Shown: positions 16,981 to 25,687 of the stretch, piece by piece
Position numbering within the stretch: the stretch's first letter is position 1
Layout of the letters: each line of letters begins with the position of its first letter
Assembly: GCF_025869345.1 (NCBI RefSeq)
Contig: NZ_JAOZVW010000036.1
Span: forward strand, 11,975-67,601
Length of the DNA: 55,627 bases
Direction: 5' to 3'
DNA from: Sphingopyxis sp.
GTDB lineage: Bacteria > Pseudomonadota > Alphaproteobacteria > Sphingomonadales > Sphingomonadaceae
Program-made: the position numbers and the translations under genes
The notes under the pieces: model-generated
The model's database searches: none
What the model was told of the DNA's origin: nothing
What the model saw: the letters and a program-made list of their open reading frames with translations, nothing else

Positions 16981-17919
16981 ATGAACGAGAGCAAGAAGAT
17001 GGCGGGGGGGCTCGGCGGGGTCAACCGGGCGATATTGGTTGCCGCCTTTCTGTTGTTGGCGGGGGCGGTGGGCTATGCAATCTGGCGCGATTCCGCCGCT
17101 TCCACGCCATCGGCGCCCGTTGCCGCCGCCGCATCCCCCGACGACCAGCTCGCCGCGCTCGAGGCGCGGATGGTGCGCGAACCGGACAGCGCCGCGGCGT
17201 GGACCGCGCTCGGCGCAGCGCGGTTCGACATGAGCGATTATCCCGGCGCCGCCGCCGCTTACGAGAAGGCAACGGCGCTTTCGCCCGAGTCGGCGGGGCT
17301 GTGGTCGGCGCTCGGCGAAGCGCGCGTGATGGCGAGCGAACGCGATCCGATGCCCGCCGCCGCGCTCGAAGCCTTTAACAAAGCCATCGCGCTCGACGCC
17401 AAGGACCCGCGCGCGCGCTATTTCCTCGCGGTCAAGAAGGACATCGGTGGCGACCACAAGGGCGCGATCGAGGACTGGTTCGCGCTGCTCGCCGACACGC
17501 CGCAGGGCGCGCCGTGGGAAGCGGACCTGCGCCGCACGATCGAACAGGTCGCGGCGATCCACAAGATCGACGTCGGCGCGCGGCTGATGAACACGCAGGC
17601 GCGGCCGCTGAAGCCCGAGGAGATGCCGGTCGCGGCGCGCGCGATCCCGGGGCCGAGCCGCGCCGACATGGAAGCCGCCTCGCAGCTTCCCAAGGGGCAG
17701 CAGGACGCGATGATCGAGGGCATGGTGAGCGGGCTGGAGGCCAAGCTGAAGGCCGATCCGGCGAACGTCGATCGCTGGATCATGCTGATGCGCAGCCGGA
17801 TGACGCTGGGCGAAACCGCAAAGGCCGCGCAGGCGCTGAAGGACGCCACCGCGGCCAATCCGGGCGCGGCGGCGCGGCTGAAGGCGCAGGCGCAGATGCT
17901 GGGGGTGCCGGGCGCGTGA
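16981..17919 (+). CDS. membrane-anchored TPR protein, CcmI/CycH-like
   Basis: A 312-residue protein with one N-terminal transmembrane helix (about 18-37, AILVAAFLLLAGAVGYAIW) and a periplasmic region containing tetratricopeptide helices (DSAAAWTALGAARFDMSDYPGAAAAYEKA and later copies at about 85-165 and 255-305). This layout matches the CcmI/CycH factor that presents apocytochrome c to the haem lyase, but no other ccm genes are visible, so a general TPR role cannot be excluded. The start at 16981 follows a weak GGACAGGGAC ribosome site; a longer frame from 16918 is less convincing. Its neighbourhood, close to a large cytochrome operon, fits but does not prove the assignment. Confidence 0.72.
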   Translation: MNESKKMAGGLGGVNRAILVAAFLLLAGAVGYAIWRDSAASTPSAPVAAAASPDDQLAALEARMVREPDSAAAWTALGAARFDMSDYPGAAAAYEKATALSPESAGLWSALGEARVMASERDPMPAAALEAFNKAIALDAKDPRARYFLAVKKDIGGDHKGAIEDWFALLADTPQGAPWEADLRRTIEQVAAIHKIDVGARLMNTQARPLKPEEMPVAARAIPGPSRADMEAASQLPKGQQDAMIEGMVSGLEAKLKADPANVDRWIMLMRSRMTLGETAKAAQALKDATAANPGAAARLKAQAQMLGVPGA

Positions 17920-17925
17920 TTGTCG

Positions 17926-17954
17926 TTGGCGAATAGCTTCAAAACGGTTATAAT
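17926..17954 (+). promoter_or_regulatory. sigma70-type promoter of candidate small RNA
   Basis: TTGGCG (17926-17931), a 17-base spacer and a perfect TATAAT (17949-17954). Starting just after the CcmI-like stop codon and pointing to a gene-free stretch, it would start a transcript near 17961. Confidence 0.6.
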
Positions 17955-17960
17955 CGCGGG

Positions 17961-18096
17961 GCTGCTGGGGGAACCATAATAAGAGGTCGCCGCGGCATAA
18001 GCCGCGAGACGCTTCGGGCGTATCGCCTGGGACAGCCGTCCACTCTGTATCGGGCCTCGCGGTCTTATAATCCTGCCGGTCCACCGGAGGATTTCA
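17961..18096 (+). ncRNA. candidate structured small RNA
   Basis: A gene-free stretch between convergent genes, directly after a consensus promoter. It can fold into several hairpins: CGCGGC-ATAA-GCCGCG near 17994-18010, ACGC-TTCGG-GCGT, and GGAC-AGCC-GTCC, enclosed by ATAAGA near 17980 and TCTTAT near 18063. A last strong hairpin (AATCCT...CCGG/CCGG...AGGATT, about 18069-18093) followed by TTT could be its terminator and may also end putA. I do not recognise it as 6S, SRP, tmRNA or RNase P RNA. It is supported only by promoter and fold. Confidence 0.4.
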
Positions 18097-18098
18097 CC

Positions 18099-21000
18099 CT
18101 ATCCCGCCATCAGCGCCGCATTGCCGCCCGCGGCGGTGATGTCGGTCGAGATCGACTTTTCCTCGGCAAAGCGGTGGAGGTAATGCGGGCCGCCCGCCTT
18201 TGGCCCCGTCCCCGACAGGCCGCGCCCGCCGAACGGCTGCGACCCGACGATCGCGCCGATCTGGTTGCGGTTGACATAGACGTTGCCGACCTCGGCCCGC
18301 GCCGCGATGTGCGCCGCGACCCCGTCGATGCGGGTGTGGACGCCGAGCGTCAGGCCATAGCCCGAAGCATTGATCGCATCGATCAGCGCGTCGAGCTCGC
18401 CGCCCTTCCACGTCGCGACATGCAGCACCGGGCCGAAGATTTCGCGCTTCAAATCGGTGACATGGTCGAGGCGGATCATCACCGGCGGAACGAAATGGCC
18501 GCTCGCGGGGAGGTCCGTGCGCACCGCCTCGGCGATCACCCGGCCCGCCGCGCGCGCCTCGACGACATAGGCGGCGATATTGGCCTGCGCCTCGTCGTCG
18601 ATGATCGGGCCGACATCGGTGGAGAGGATCGACGGATCGCCGACATTGAGCTCGGCCATCGCGCCCGCGACCATCTCGATCATCGTGTCCGCGACATCCT
18701 CCTGCACGCAGAGCAGGCGCAGCGCCGAACAGCGCTGGCCCGCCGACTGGAAGGCCGAGGCGACCGCGTCGCGCGCGACCTGTTCGGGAAGCGCGGTCGA
18801 ATCGACGATCATCGCATTGGCGCCGCCGGTTTCGGCGATCAAGGTCGCGATCGGCCCGTCGCGCCCGGCAAGGCTGCGGTTGATCGCGCGCGCGACTTCG
18901 GTGGAGCCGGTGAAGGCGACGCCGATGATGGCGTCATGGCTCGTCAGCGCCGCGCCGACGGTCTCGCCGCGGCCGGGGAGATAGTGGAGGACATCACCCG
19001 GCACACCCGCTTCGAGCAACAGCTCGATCGCGGCGTGCGCGATCAGCGGCGTCTGCTCGGCGGGTTTGGCGAGCACCGCATTGCCCGCCGCGAGCGCCGC
19101 CGACACCTGCCCCAGGAAGATGGCGAGCGGGAAGTTCCACGGGCTGATGGCGACGAAGACCCCCTTGCCTTCGAGGATCAGTTCGTTGCGCTCGCCGGTC
19201 GGGCCGGGGAGCGCGATGGGGTATGTGAAATCGGCGCGCGCCTGCGCGGCATAATAGCGCAGGAAGTCGGTCGCCTCGCGCACCTCTGCGATGGCGTCGA
19301 CGAGCGTCTTGCCCGCCTCGTCGATCGCGAGGCCGAGGAAGAAGGCATCGCGCTCCTCGAGCAGGTCGGCGGCGCGTTCGAGCCGCTCGGCGCGGAAGGC
19401 GCCGCCGGCAAGGCTCCAGTCGCCCTGCGCCTTGCGCGCGGCGACGACGGCTGCGTTCACCGTCTTGGCATCGGCTTCGATCACCCGGCCGACGATGGCG
19501 CCGGTCGCGGGATTGCGAACGGGCTCGGCTTGGCCATCCTGTGCCACGCCGCCGACGATCGGCGCCGCGACCAGATCGGCGCGCTTTGCCTTGGCAATCG
19601 CGGCGGAGAGCGCGTCGGGCACGCCGGGGTCGCCGAGGTCGTAGCCGCGCGAATTGCGCCGCGTGGGATCGAAGAGCTGAAGGCCGGTGGGAATCTTCGA
19701 TGGCGTGCTTGCGATGCTGCGCGGATCGATCGCCAGCTCCTCGGCGGTGACGTCGGGGTCGGAGAATTGATGGACGAAGCTGCTGTTCGCGCCGTTTTCG
19801 AGCAGGCGGCGGACGAGATAGGCGAGCAGGTCGCGGTGGGTGCCGACCGGCGCATAGACGCGCACCGGGCGCGGCGGCGGCGACAGAGCGACGATCGCGT
19901 CGTGCGCGCCTTCGCCCATGCCGTGGAGCCGCTGCAGCTCGTAATCGGCGCCCGCGAACAGTTCGGCGACGAAGGCCAGCGTCATCGCATTGTGGCTGGC
20001 GAAGGCGGGGAAGATGCAATCCTGCGCCTCGCGCAACAGCTGCGCGCACTGCATGTAATTGAGGTCGGTGTGGTTCTTCGCGGTGAACACCGGGAAATCG
20101 CCGAGGCCGAGCGTCTGCGCGCGCTTGATCTCGGTATCCCAATAGGCGCCCTTGACGAGCCGCATCGACAGCTTAGCGCCACGCTGGCGCGCGCGCGCGG
20201 CGACCCAGCGGATCACCTCCGGCGCGCGCTTCTGATAGGCCTGGATGACGATGCCGAGCCCGGTCCAGCCGTCGGCGATCCCGGCGTCGATCAGCGCGCC
20301 ATAAACGTCCATATGCGGTTCGAGCCGGTCGCTCTCCTCGGCGTCGATCATCAGCGGGATGTTGACGTCGCGCGCGGCGCGGGCAAGCTCGATCACATGC
20401 GGGATCAGTTCCTCGCGGACGCGCTGCCCTTGCAGATATTCGTAGCGCGGGTGCAGCGCCGACAGCTTGATCGAGATGCCGTGGTTGGCGAAGGGATCGC
20501 CCGCTTTCGCCTTGCGCCCGATGCGCGCGATCGCATTCGCATAGCTGTCGTAATAGCGCGCCGCGTCCGCGGCGGTGCGCGCCGCCTCGCCGAGCATGTC
20601 GAAGCTCGCGAGTTCGCTCGCGTCCTTGTCGGCGCGCTTGACTGCGGCGTCGATGGTCTCGCCCATCACGAACTGCTGGCCGAGCATCTTCATCGCCGCG
20701 AGCGCCGCCTGGCGGATCACCGGCTCGCCCGAACGGCGGATCATCGCCTTGAGCAGCGTGAGCGGGTTCGCCCTGCTCCCGAGCGCATCGAGCATCAGCG
20801 TCGCCGACCCCAGCGACAGCCCGCGCGCCGAGAGCGCGACAATCAGCGGGCTGTCCTCGTCCTCGCCCTCCTTCCAGTGGCGCCCGGCGATCTTGTCGCG
20901 GATCAGCGCGTTGGCGGTCGCGCTGTCGGGGACGCGGAGCAACGCTTCGGCGAGGCACATCAGCACGACGCCTTCCTCGGTCGACAGGCGGTAGCGGTTC

Positions 21001-21191
21001 ATGAGCTGCGCGACGAGCGTCTCGCGGTCGCCCTCCGCCTTCGCCTTGCGAATCAGCGCGAGGCCGCGCTCGGTCGTCGCCGCGACGGTCGCGGGCGAGC
21101 GGGCGAGGTCGGCGCGCAGGTCGGCGACGATATCGGCTTCGGAGCGGCGGGCAAGGGCGCGGAGCGCGACGCGGTCGGTGGGCTGGGTCAT
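18099..21191 (-). CDS. putA: bifunctional proline dehydrogenase / glutamate semialdehyde dehydrogenase
   Basis: A 1030-residue PutA that oxidises proline to glutamate in two steps. The FAD proline dehydrogenase barrel (about 130-450) shows KLSALHPRYEYLQ, IDAEESDRLE and RLVKGAYWDTEIKRAQ. The NAD aldehyde dehydrogenase part (about 530-1010) shows ISPWNFPLAIFLGQ, GVAFTGSTEVARAINR, LIAETGGANAMIVD and the catalytic Cys in QSAGQRCSALRLL. The N-terminal ribbon-helix-helix repressor domain of E. coli PutA (1320 residues) is absent, so this is the short type whose regulation falls to a separate gene: the divergent Lrp-family regulator. The start at 21191 (MTQPTDRVALRALA) is chosen over a longer frame running into the divergent promoter. 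Confidence 0.96.
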   Translation of the reverse strand: MTQPTDRVALRALARRSEADIVADLRADLARSPATVAATTERGLALIRKAKAEGDRETLVAQLMNRYRLSTEEGVVLMCLAEALLRVPDSATANALIRDKIAGRHWKEGEDEDSPLIVALSARGLSLGSATLMLDALGSRANPLTLLKAMIRRSGEPVIRQAALAAMKMLGQQFVMGETIDAAVKRADKDASELASFDMLGEAARTAADAARYYDSYANAIARIGRKAKAGDPFANHGISIKLSALHPRYEYLQGQRVREELIPHVIELARAARDVNIPLMIDAEESDRLEPHMDVYGALIDAGIADGWTGLGIVIQAYQKRAPEVIRWVAARARQRGAKLSMRLVKGAYWDTEIKRAQTLGLGDFPVFTAKNHTDLNYMQCAQLLREAQDCIFPAFASHNAMTLAFVAELFAGADYELQRLHGMGEGAHDAIVALSPPPRPVRVYAPVGTHRDLLAYLVRRLLENGANSSFVHQFSDPDVTAEELAIDPRSIASTPSKIPTGLQLFDPTRRNSRGYDLGDPGVPDALSAAIAKAKRADLVAAPIVGGVAQDGQAEPVRNPATGAIVGRVIEADAKTVNAAVVAARKAQGDWSLAGGAFRAERLERAADLLEERDAFFLGLAIDEAGKTLVDAIAEVREATDFLRYYAAQARADFTYPIALPGPTGERNELILEGKGVFVAISPWNFPLAIFLGQVSAALAAGNAVLAKPAEQTPLIAHAAIELLLEAGVPGDVLHYLPGRGETVGAALTSHDAIIGVAFTGSTEVARAINRSLAGRDGPIATLIAETGGANAMIVDSTALPEQVARDAVASAFQSAGQRCSALRLLCVQEDVADTMIEMVAGAMAELNVGDPSILSTDVGPIIDDEAQANIAAYVVEARAAGRVIAEAVRTDLPASGHFVPPVMIRLDHVTDLKREIFGPVLHVATWKGGELDALIDAINASGYGLTLGVHTRIDGVAAHIAARAEVGNVYVNRNQIGAIVGSQPFGGRGLSGTGPKAGGPHYLHRFAEEKSISTDITAAGGNAALMAG

Positions 21192-21289
21192 GCTGCCGCC
21201 ATAGCATATCCCGATCGGTCGATCCGACTTCATATGAGGCTTTAAATTTATACTTTGACCAAATTTTCTGCCCATCTTAGTCTAATCAT
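21192..21289. promoter_or_regulatory. divergent putA/putR control region
   Basis: A 98-bp, locally AT-rich interval (TTTAAATTTATACTTTG and AATCATATG) between the two divergent starts. Lrp-family regulators usually bind such A+T-rich imperfect palindromes and control themselves and the divergent target. Exact sites are not resolved. Confidence 0.5.
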
Positions 21290-21760
21290 ATGAAAAATGA
21301 CCGATCTATAGTCGAACTGGACGAGTTCGATCGCAAGATAGTGAGCATATTGGGACGCGACGGGCGGATCACCTACACCGACCTCGCGCAGCGCGTCGGG
21401 TTGTCGAAGACGCCGTGTCAGCAGCGGGTCAAGCGGCTGGTCGAGAGCGGGCTGATCACCGGCTTTCGCGCGATCGTCGATCCGGCGAAGGTCGGTCTCG
21501 ACCATGTCGCCTTCGCCGAAGTAAAATTGTCGGACACGCGCGAGGAGGCGCTGCGGCAATTCAACGCCGCGGTGCGCCGGATTCCCGAGGTCGAGGAATG
21601 CCATATGATCGCGAGCAGCTTCGACTATCTGCTCAAGGTCCGCACCCCCGACATCCGCCGCTACCGCATCGTGCTCGGCGAGAAGATTTCGAGCCTGCCG
21701 CATGTCGCGAGCACCTCGACCTTCGTCGCGATGGAGACGATCCTGGAGTCGGCGCGCTAG
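21290..21760 (+). CDS. putR: Lrp/AsnC-family regulator of proline catabolism
   Basis: A 156-residue Lrp-type regulator. The N-terminal helix-turn-helix (LDEFDRKIVSILGRDGRITYTDLAQRVGLSKTPCQQRVKRL, about 8-50) and the RAM ligand-binding half (about 70-150) are intact. Divergence from putA and the lack of a DNA-binding domain in that PutA fit PutR, the proline-responsive activator known in other alphaproteobacteria. Its stop overlaps the stop of the converging acyl-CoA dehydrogenase gene by four bases (CTAG). Confidence 0.9.
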   Translation: MKNDRSIVELDEFDRKIVSILGRDGRITYTDLAQRVGLSKTPCQQRVKRLVESGLITGFRAIVDPAKVGLDHVAFAEVKLSDTREEALRQFNAAVRRIPEVEECHMIASSFDYLLKVRTPDIRRYRIVLGEKISSLPHVASTSTFVAMETILESAR

Positions 21761-22707
21761 GCGAAGGCTTCGCGCACATAATCGACCGACCCGCGCGGAT
21801 CGCCGAGGCGCGCGGTGCCGAGCAGGCGGTTCCAATAGCTTTCCGACCCGTCGGCCAATCGTCCTTCGTGGAGGCGGCGGGTATAGAGCTGGAGGTCATA
21901 TTCCTCGCTGATCCCGATCGCGCCGTGGACCGCGTGCGCGGTCGCGGCGAGGCGGACGGCGGCGGCGCTCGTCACCGATTTGGCGGTCGCGGCGGCGGCA
22001 AGGCTCGGCGGGAACGCGCCCGCGCAGCCGAGCTGCGCCGCGATGCGGCACGCGACCATATCCTCGGCCATCACCGCCATCTGCTGCTGGAGCGCCTGCT
22101 GCTTGCCGATCGGCTTGCCGAACTGGACGCGCTCGCCGGCATAGGCGGCGGTCATCGCCGTCAGCCGGTCGGCGGCGCCCGCGATCAGCGCGGCGCGAAG
22201 GATCGCGGCGAGCGCGCGCAGCCCGCCCGCGGGAGCGGCGCCGATGCTGGCCGCCGGAACCGCATCCCAGCGCATCCGCGCGGCGAGGCTACCCGGCACG
22301 CCCGTCGGCTCGCCCGCCGCCTCAACCAGATGAAGCGTTCCGTCGATGTCGAGCAGGACATGGCGCGCGACGCGGCCGAAGGGCACGACGATCCCGGCCC
22401 CCGGCTTCGCGGTCGCGAGCGCGATCGGGCCCGCGGGGGCGTCGTCCAGCAGCGCCCGCGCGAGCATCGTCTCGCCGACCGGCAGCGGCACGGCGTGGCG
22501 CCCGAGCGCCTGCCACAGCGCGCCGGCCTCGGCGAGCGGCAGGCCCGCGCCGCCGCGCTCCTCGGGAACCAGCGCATCGAGGAAACCCGATGCGGCAAGA
22601 CCGTCCCACAGCGCATCGGCGCTGCCGCCCGCCTCGACCGCGCGCACCGTCGCGGGCGGCGACAGGCTTTCCAGCATCCGTTCGAAGGGCAGGAGAAATT
22701 CGCCCAT
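21757..22707 (-). CDS. acyl-CoA dehydrogenase family protein, short subunit
   Basis: A 316-residue acyl-CoA dehydrogenase-fold protein, shorter than the usual 380. Visible family signatures lie in the C-terminal helical half (YAGERVQFGKPIGKQQALQQQMAVMAEDM, AVHGAIGISEEYDLQLYTRRL). The middle beta domain is abbreviated. It follows a full-length acyl-CoA dehydrogenase after 13 bases. Adjacent long and short subunits like this often form alpha2beta2 enzymes in steroid or side-chain degradation, which is an inference here. The start at 22707 has a GGGGATTGGG ribosome site; an upstream extension would overlap the neighbour. Confidence 0.85.
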   Translation of the reverse strand: MGEFLLPFERMLESLSPPATVRAVEAGGSADALWDGLAASGFLDALVPEERGGAGLPLAEAGALWQALGRHAVPLPVGETMLARALLDDAPAGPIALATAKPGAGIVVPFGRVARHVLLDIDGTLHLVEAAGEPTGVPGSLAARMRWDAVPAASIGAAPAGGLRALAAILRAALIAGAADRLTAMTAAYAGERVQFGKPIGKQQALQQQMAVMAEDMVACRIAAQLGCAGAFPPSLAAAATAKSVTSAAAVRLAATAHAVHGAIGISEEYDLQLYTRRLHEGRLADGSESYWNRLLGTARLGDPRGSVDYVREAFA

Positions 22708-22720
22708 TATCCCAATCCCC

Positions 22721-23905
22721 TTACCGAAGCCCCATCCCGCGCGCGATGATGCCGCGCAATATCTCGCGCGTCCCGCCGCGCAGCGAAAAGCTCGGCGCGA
22801 CGTGGGTGACGTAGAGCAGGGCGCGATAGAGCTCCGCATCGACCGGCTCATCGGGATGCGCCGCCAGATCGTCGCCGATCGCGACCGGCAATTGCTGCTC
22901 GAATGCGGTGCCGAGATCCTTGACCAGCGACGCCTCGGTCACCGGGCTTTCGCCCGCCGCGAGCCGCGCGGTGCAGGCGATCGACATCGCGCGCAGCACG
23001 CCGAGCCGCGCGGTAAAATCGCCGACGAGCGCCAGCGTCGCCGAATCGTCGCGGCGGCCCGTGCGTTGCAAATGCGCGATCCACGCGTCGAGCAGCACGA
23101 CGCTCGAATAGATTCGCTCGGGCCCGCTGCGCTCGAAGGCGAGTTCGGCGGTGACCTGTTTCCACCCCTCGCCCTCTTCGCCGATCAGCGCGTCGGCGGG
23201 CAGGTCGACATCCTCGAAGAAGACTTCGGCGAAATGTTCGTCGCCGGCGAGATCGCGGATCGGGCGGATGGTGATGCCCGGCGCCTTGAGGTCGATGATG
23301 AGCTGCGACAAGCCGGCGTGGCGGTCTTCGGGGCTGCCCGAGGTGCGGAGCAGCGCGATCATATAGTCGCAGTGCGGCGCGCCCGAGGTCCAGATCTTCT
23401 GCCCGTTGACGCGCCAGCCGGTTTCGGTCCGCTCGGCGCGCGTTCGCACGCTCGCAAGGTCGGAGCCCGACCCCGGCTCGCTCATTCCGATGCAGAAGAA
23501 GATTTCGCCGCGCGCGATGCGCGGCAGATAATATTCGCGCTGCGCTTCGCTCCCGAAATTGAGGATCAGCGGTGCGCTCTGCCGGTCGGCGATCCAGTGC
23601 GCCGCGACCGGCGCGCCGACGCCAAGCAATTCCTCGACGACGACGAAGCGCGCGAACGGCCCGCGCTCGTGCCCGCCATAACGCTTGGGCAGAGTGAGGC
23701 CGAGGAAGCCCGCTTCGCCAAGGCGGCGGCTGAACTCCGGATCATAGCCCTGCCACGAGCGGACGCGGCGATCGGCACCCGCGGCCGAGGCGGCTTCGGC
23801 CGCGAGCGCGCGAATCGCCGGCCGGATCGCCTCGTCGGCGGGCGGCAGGCTGGCGAGGCTGAGCGTATCGAACACCGGCGTCCTTTCCCCTTCTGTCGGT
23901 CCCAT
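22721..23905 (-). CDS. acyl-CoA dehydrogenase
   Basis: A 394-residue flavin acyl-CoA dehydrogenase. Family motifs include IGMSEPGSGSDLASVRTRAERTE (FAD/substrate loop), WRVNGQKIWTSGAPHCDYMI and ITAELAFERSGPERI, with a C-terminal GGTREILRGIIARGMGLR. It introduces a trans-2,3 double bond in an acyl-CoA. It is the first gene of a two-gene unit with the short homologue. The substrate cannot be told from sequence alone. Confidence 0.93.
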   Translation of the reverse strand: MGPTEGERTPVFDTLSLASLPPADEAIRPAIRALAAEAASAAGADRRVRSWQGYDPEFSRRLGEAGFLGLTLPKRYGGHERGPFARFVVVEELLGVGAPVAAHWIADRQSAPLILNFGSEAQREYYLPRIARGEIFFCIGMSEPGSGSDLASVRTRAERTETGWRVNGQKIWTSGAPHCDYMIALLRTSGSPEDRHAGLSQLIIDLKAPGITIRPIRDLAGDEHFAEVFFEDVDLPADALIGEEGEGWKQVTAELAFERSGPERIYSSVVLLDAWIAHLQRTGRRDDSATLALVGDFTARLGVLRAMSIACTARLAAGESPVTEASLVKDLGTAFEQQLPVAIGDDLAAHPDEPVDAELYRALLYVTHVAPSFSLRGGTREILRGIIARGMGLR

Positions 23906-24002
23906 GTCGCTATTGTGCCCAGCCTGCCATCACAAGCTGGTTTTTGTGAGAGCAACGAAGGATTGACCGGCGCGGCACAAGGCGGCAAAGGCCGGACAGC
24001 GC

Positions 24003-24076
24003 GCGGGTGTAGCTCAATGGTAGAGCAGAAGCTTCCCAAGCTTACGACGAGGGTTCGATTCCCTTCACCCGCTCCA
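24003..24076 (+). tRNA. tRNA-Gly(CCC)
   Basis: A 74-nt cloverleaf with acceptor arms GCGGGTG/CACCCGC, D arm GCTC-AATGGTA-GAGC, anticodon loop TTCCCAA (anticodon CCC at 24035-24037), T arm AGGGTTCGATTCCCT and encoded CCA. The top anticodon-stem pair (G/A) looks mismatched. The 3' end is the integration site of the adjacent island: its last part is repeated at 46612-46624. Confidence 0.95.
24057..24069 (+). other. attL core of the genomic island
   Basis: GATTCCCTTCACC within the T-arm/acceptor end of tRNA-Gly recurs exactly at 46612-46624. Beyond the core, similarity continues with a small gap (AACCTCATCCGACAT in both) for about 160 bases, because a second related element lies beyond the right site. 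The exact crossover cannot be fixed. Confidence 0.75.
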
Positions 24077-24274
24077 GAACCTCATCCGACATTGTCCGAG
24101 TTTGCCTTTGAAAGCCACAGAAAACTGCGGTATATTGCCTTTCATTCTCCGACGATATCCAGCACGATCCGACAGCATCCGAGCGTGTTTGGGGGCCATT
24201 TTGCCAATTTTAGCGTCGGGCTTCAATTCGAGTAGCCCCCAGCGTGGGGGCCACTCGGTGGAAAGGCTTGAACC

Positions 24275-25486
24275 ATGCCGCTTTCAGATGTCGCGATCCG
24301 CAACGCCAAGCCCCGAGAAAAATCCTATAAGATGGGCGACTCGCTCGGCCTCTTCCTGCTGGTTCAACCGAGCGGCGGAAAGCTTTGGCGCTTCAAATAT
24401 CGGGTGCTCCGGCGCGAGAAGAAGCTCGCGCTGGGCATCTATCCCGACATCAGCTTGAGCGAAGCGCGCCGCCGCCGCGATGAGGCGCGCCAGATGATTG
24501 CCCATGGCCGCGACCCCGCCCGCGAAAAGCAGCTCGAAAAGCACCGCGCGTTCATGGAGGCAGCCAACACCTTTGCCGCCATCGCCGACGAATATTGCCG
24601 CAAGCGGCGGCGCGACGGCGCGCGCGCCTGGGCGCCCGCCACCGCGAAACGCAGTGAATACCTGCTTTCGCAGCTCAGCATTTCCATTGGCCGCCTGCCC
24701 GTCACCGACATCGGGCCTGCCGATGTTCTCGCCGCCATCCGCAAGATCGAGGCCAAGGGCAATCACGAAAGCGCGCGCCGGACGCTGCAACTCGCCAGCG
24801 GTGTGTTTCGCTATGCCGTCGCCACCGTCCGATTGGATTCGGACCCGACGCGCGATTTGCGGGGCGCGCTCATCGTGCCCAAGGTGACGCACTATGGCGC
24901 GGTCATCGATCCCAAGGAGGTCGGCGAACTCCTGCTCGCGATCGACGATTATGAGGGGCATGTCGTGACCAAGCTCGCCTTGCAGATCGCCCCGCATGTT
25001 TTCGTTCGGCCCGGCGAACTGCGGCACGCCGAATGGGGCGAAATCGACCTTGAGGCCGCTGTATGGACGATCCCGGCGGAAAAGACGAAGATGCGAAAAC
25101 CCCACCATGTCCCGCTGTCGCTTCAGGTGATCGAGCTATTCCGGTCGCTGCAAATGTTTTCGGGCAACAGCGGCTATGCCTTCCCGTCGATTCGCAGCCG
25201 CAAGCGCCCGATGTCGGACAACACGCTCAACGCCGCGCTGCGCCGCCTCGGCTATGCGAGCGACGAAATGACGGGACATGGCTTCCGGGCGATGGCGAGC
25301 ACCTTGCTCAACGAATCCGGCCTATGGTCGCCCGACGCGATCGAGCGCGCGCTGGCGCACGGCGACACCGACCGGGTCCGCGCCGCCTATCATCGCGGCA
25401 CGCATTGGAAGGAGCGCGTGAAGATGGCGCAATGGTGGAGCAATCACCTCGACGAGCTGCGCGCGAAGGGAAAGAAGCCCCGTTAG
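24275..25486 (+). CDS. int: P4-type tyrosine site-specific integrase
   Basis: A 403-residue integrase with the DUF4102 arm-binding N-terminus (LSDVAIRNAKPREKSYKMGD), a SAM-like core-binding domain (about 100-190) and the catalytic domain. Catalytic residues are visible: R245 in RPGELR, H335xxR338 in GHGFRA and nucleophile Y372 in AAYHRG, followed by the MAQWW end typical of P4-like integrases. It sits about 200 bases from tRNA-Gly, as expected for an island using that tRNA. A hairpin with arms GCCCCC/GGGGGC at 24235-24251 precedes the start. A dead 40-codon fragment of a sister gene lies at 46776-46895. Confidence 0.95.
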   Translation: MPLSDVAIRNAKPREKSYKMGDSLGLFLLVQPSGGKLWRFKYRVLRREKKLALGIYPDISLSEARRRRDEARQMIAHGRDPAREKQLEKHRAFMEAANTFAAIADEYCRKRRRDGARAWAPATAKRSEYLLSQLSISIGRLPVTDIGPADVLAAIRKIEAKGNHESARRTLQLASGVFRYAVATVRLDSDPTRDLRGALIVPKVTHYGAVIDPKEVGELLLAIDDYEGHVVTKLALQIAPHVFVRPGELRHAEWGEIDLEAAVWTIPAEKTKMRKPHHVPLSLQVIELFRSLQMFSGNSGYAFPSIRSRKRPMSDNTLNAALRRLGYASDEMTGHGFRAMASTLLNESGLWSPDAIERALAHGDTDRVRAAYHRGTHWKERVKMAQWWSNHLDELRAKGKKPR

Positions 25487-25518
25487 CGGGATTTTTCAAA
25501 AACTTTCACCCGGCAATC

Positions 25519-25540
25519 GGAAGAGTCGTCGCAGCGCATC
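25519..25540 (+). promoter_or_regulatory. predicted ECF promoter of the first sigma/FecR operon
   Basis: GGAA (25519) and CATC (25537), start-to-start distance 18. The same spacing and sequence type occurs at 27288, 46928 and 48577, before the receptor and sigma genes. GGAA/CGTC-like pairs are typical of ECF sigma promoters, so autoregulation is inferred. Confidence 0.55.
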
Positions 25541-25687
25541 GTACAATTTAGCCGAGGCGGGCGCGCGCGTGAAGCTGATGGCCGCGTTGGGGGCGCTACT
25601 GCGCGAGCGGACAGGTTTATTCACCGAGACGGGCCAGGCCCGTTCGGAACCCGCCAGATCGTCCGTCTTATGATATGAATAACGGAC

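Noticed and set aside
17961-18096. Assignment of the small RNA as 6S RNA
   Set aside because: The fold is several small hairpins and not the long rod with a central bubble; the usual 6S neighbours are absent.
18174-21245. A 1023-codon plus-strand frame opposite putA
   Set aside because: Antisense to a fully convincing PutA; no domain, no ribosome site.
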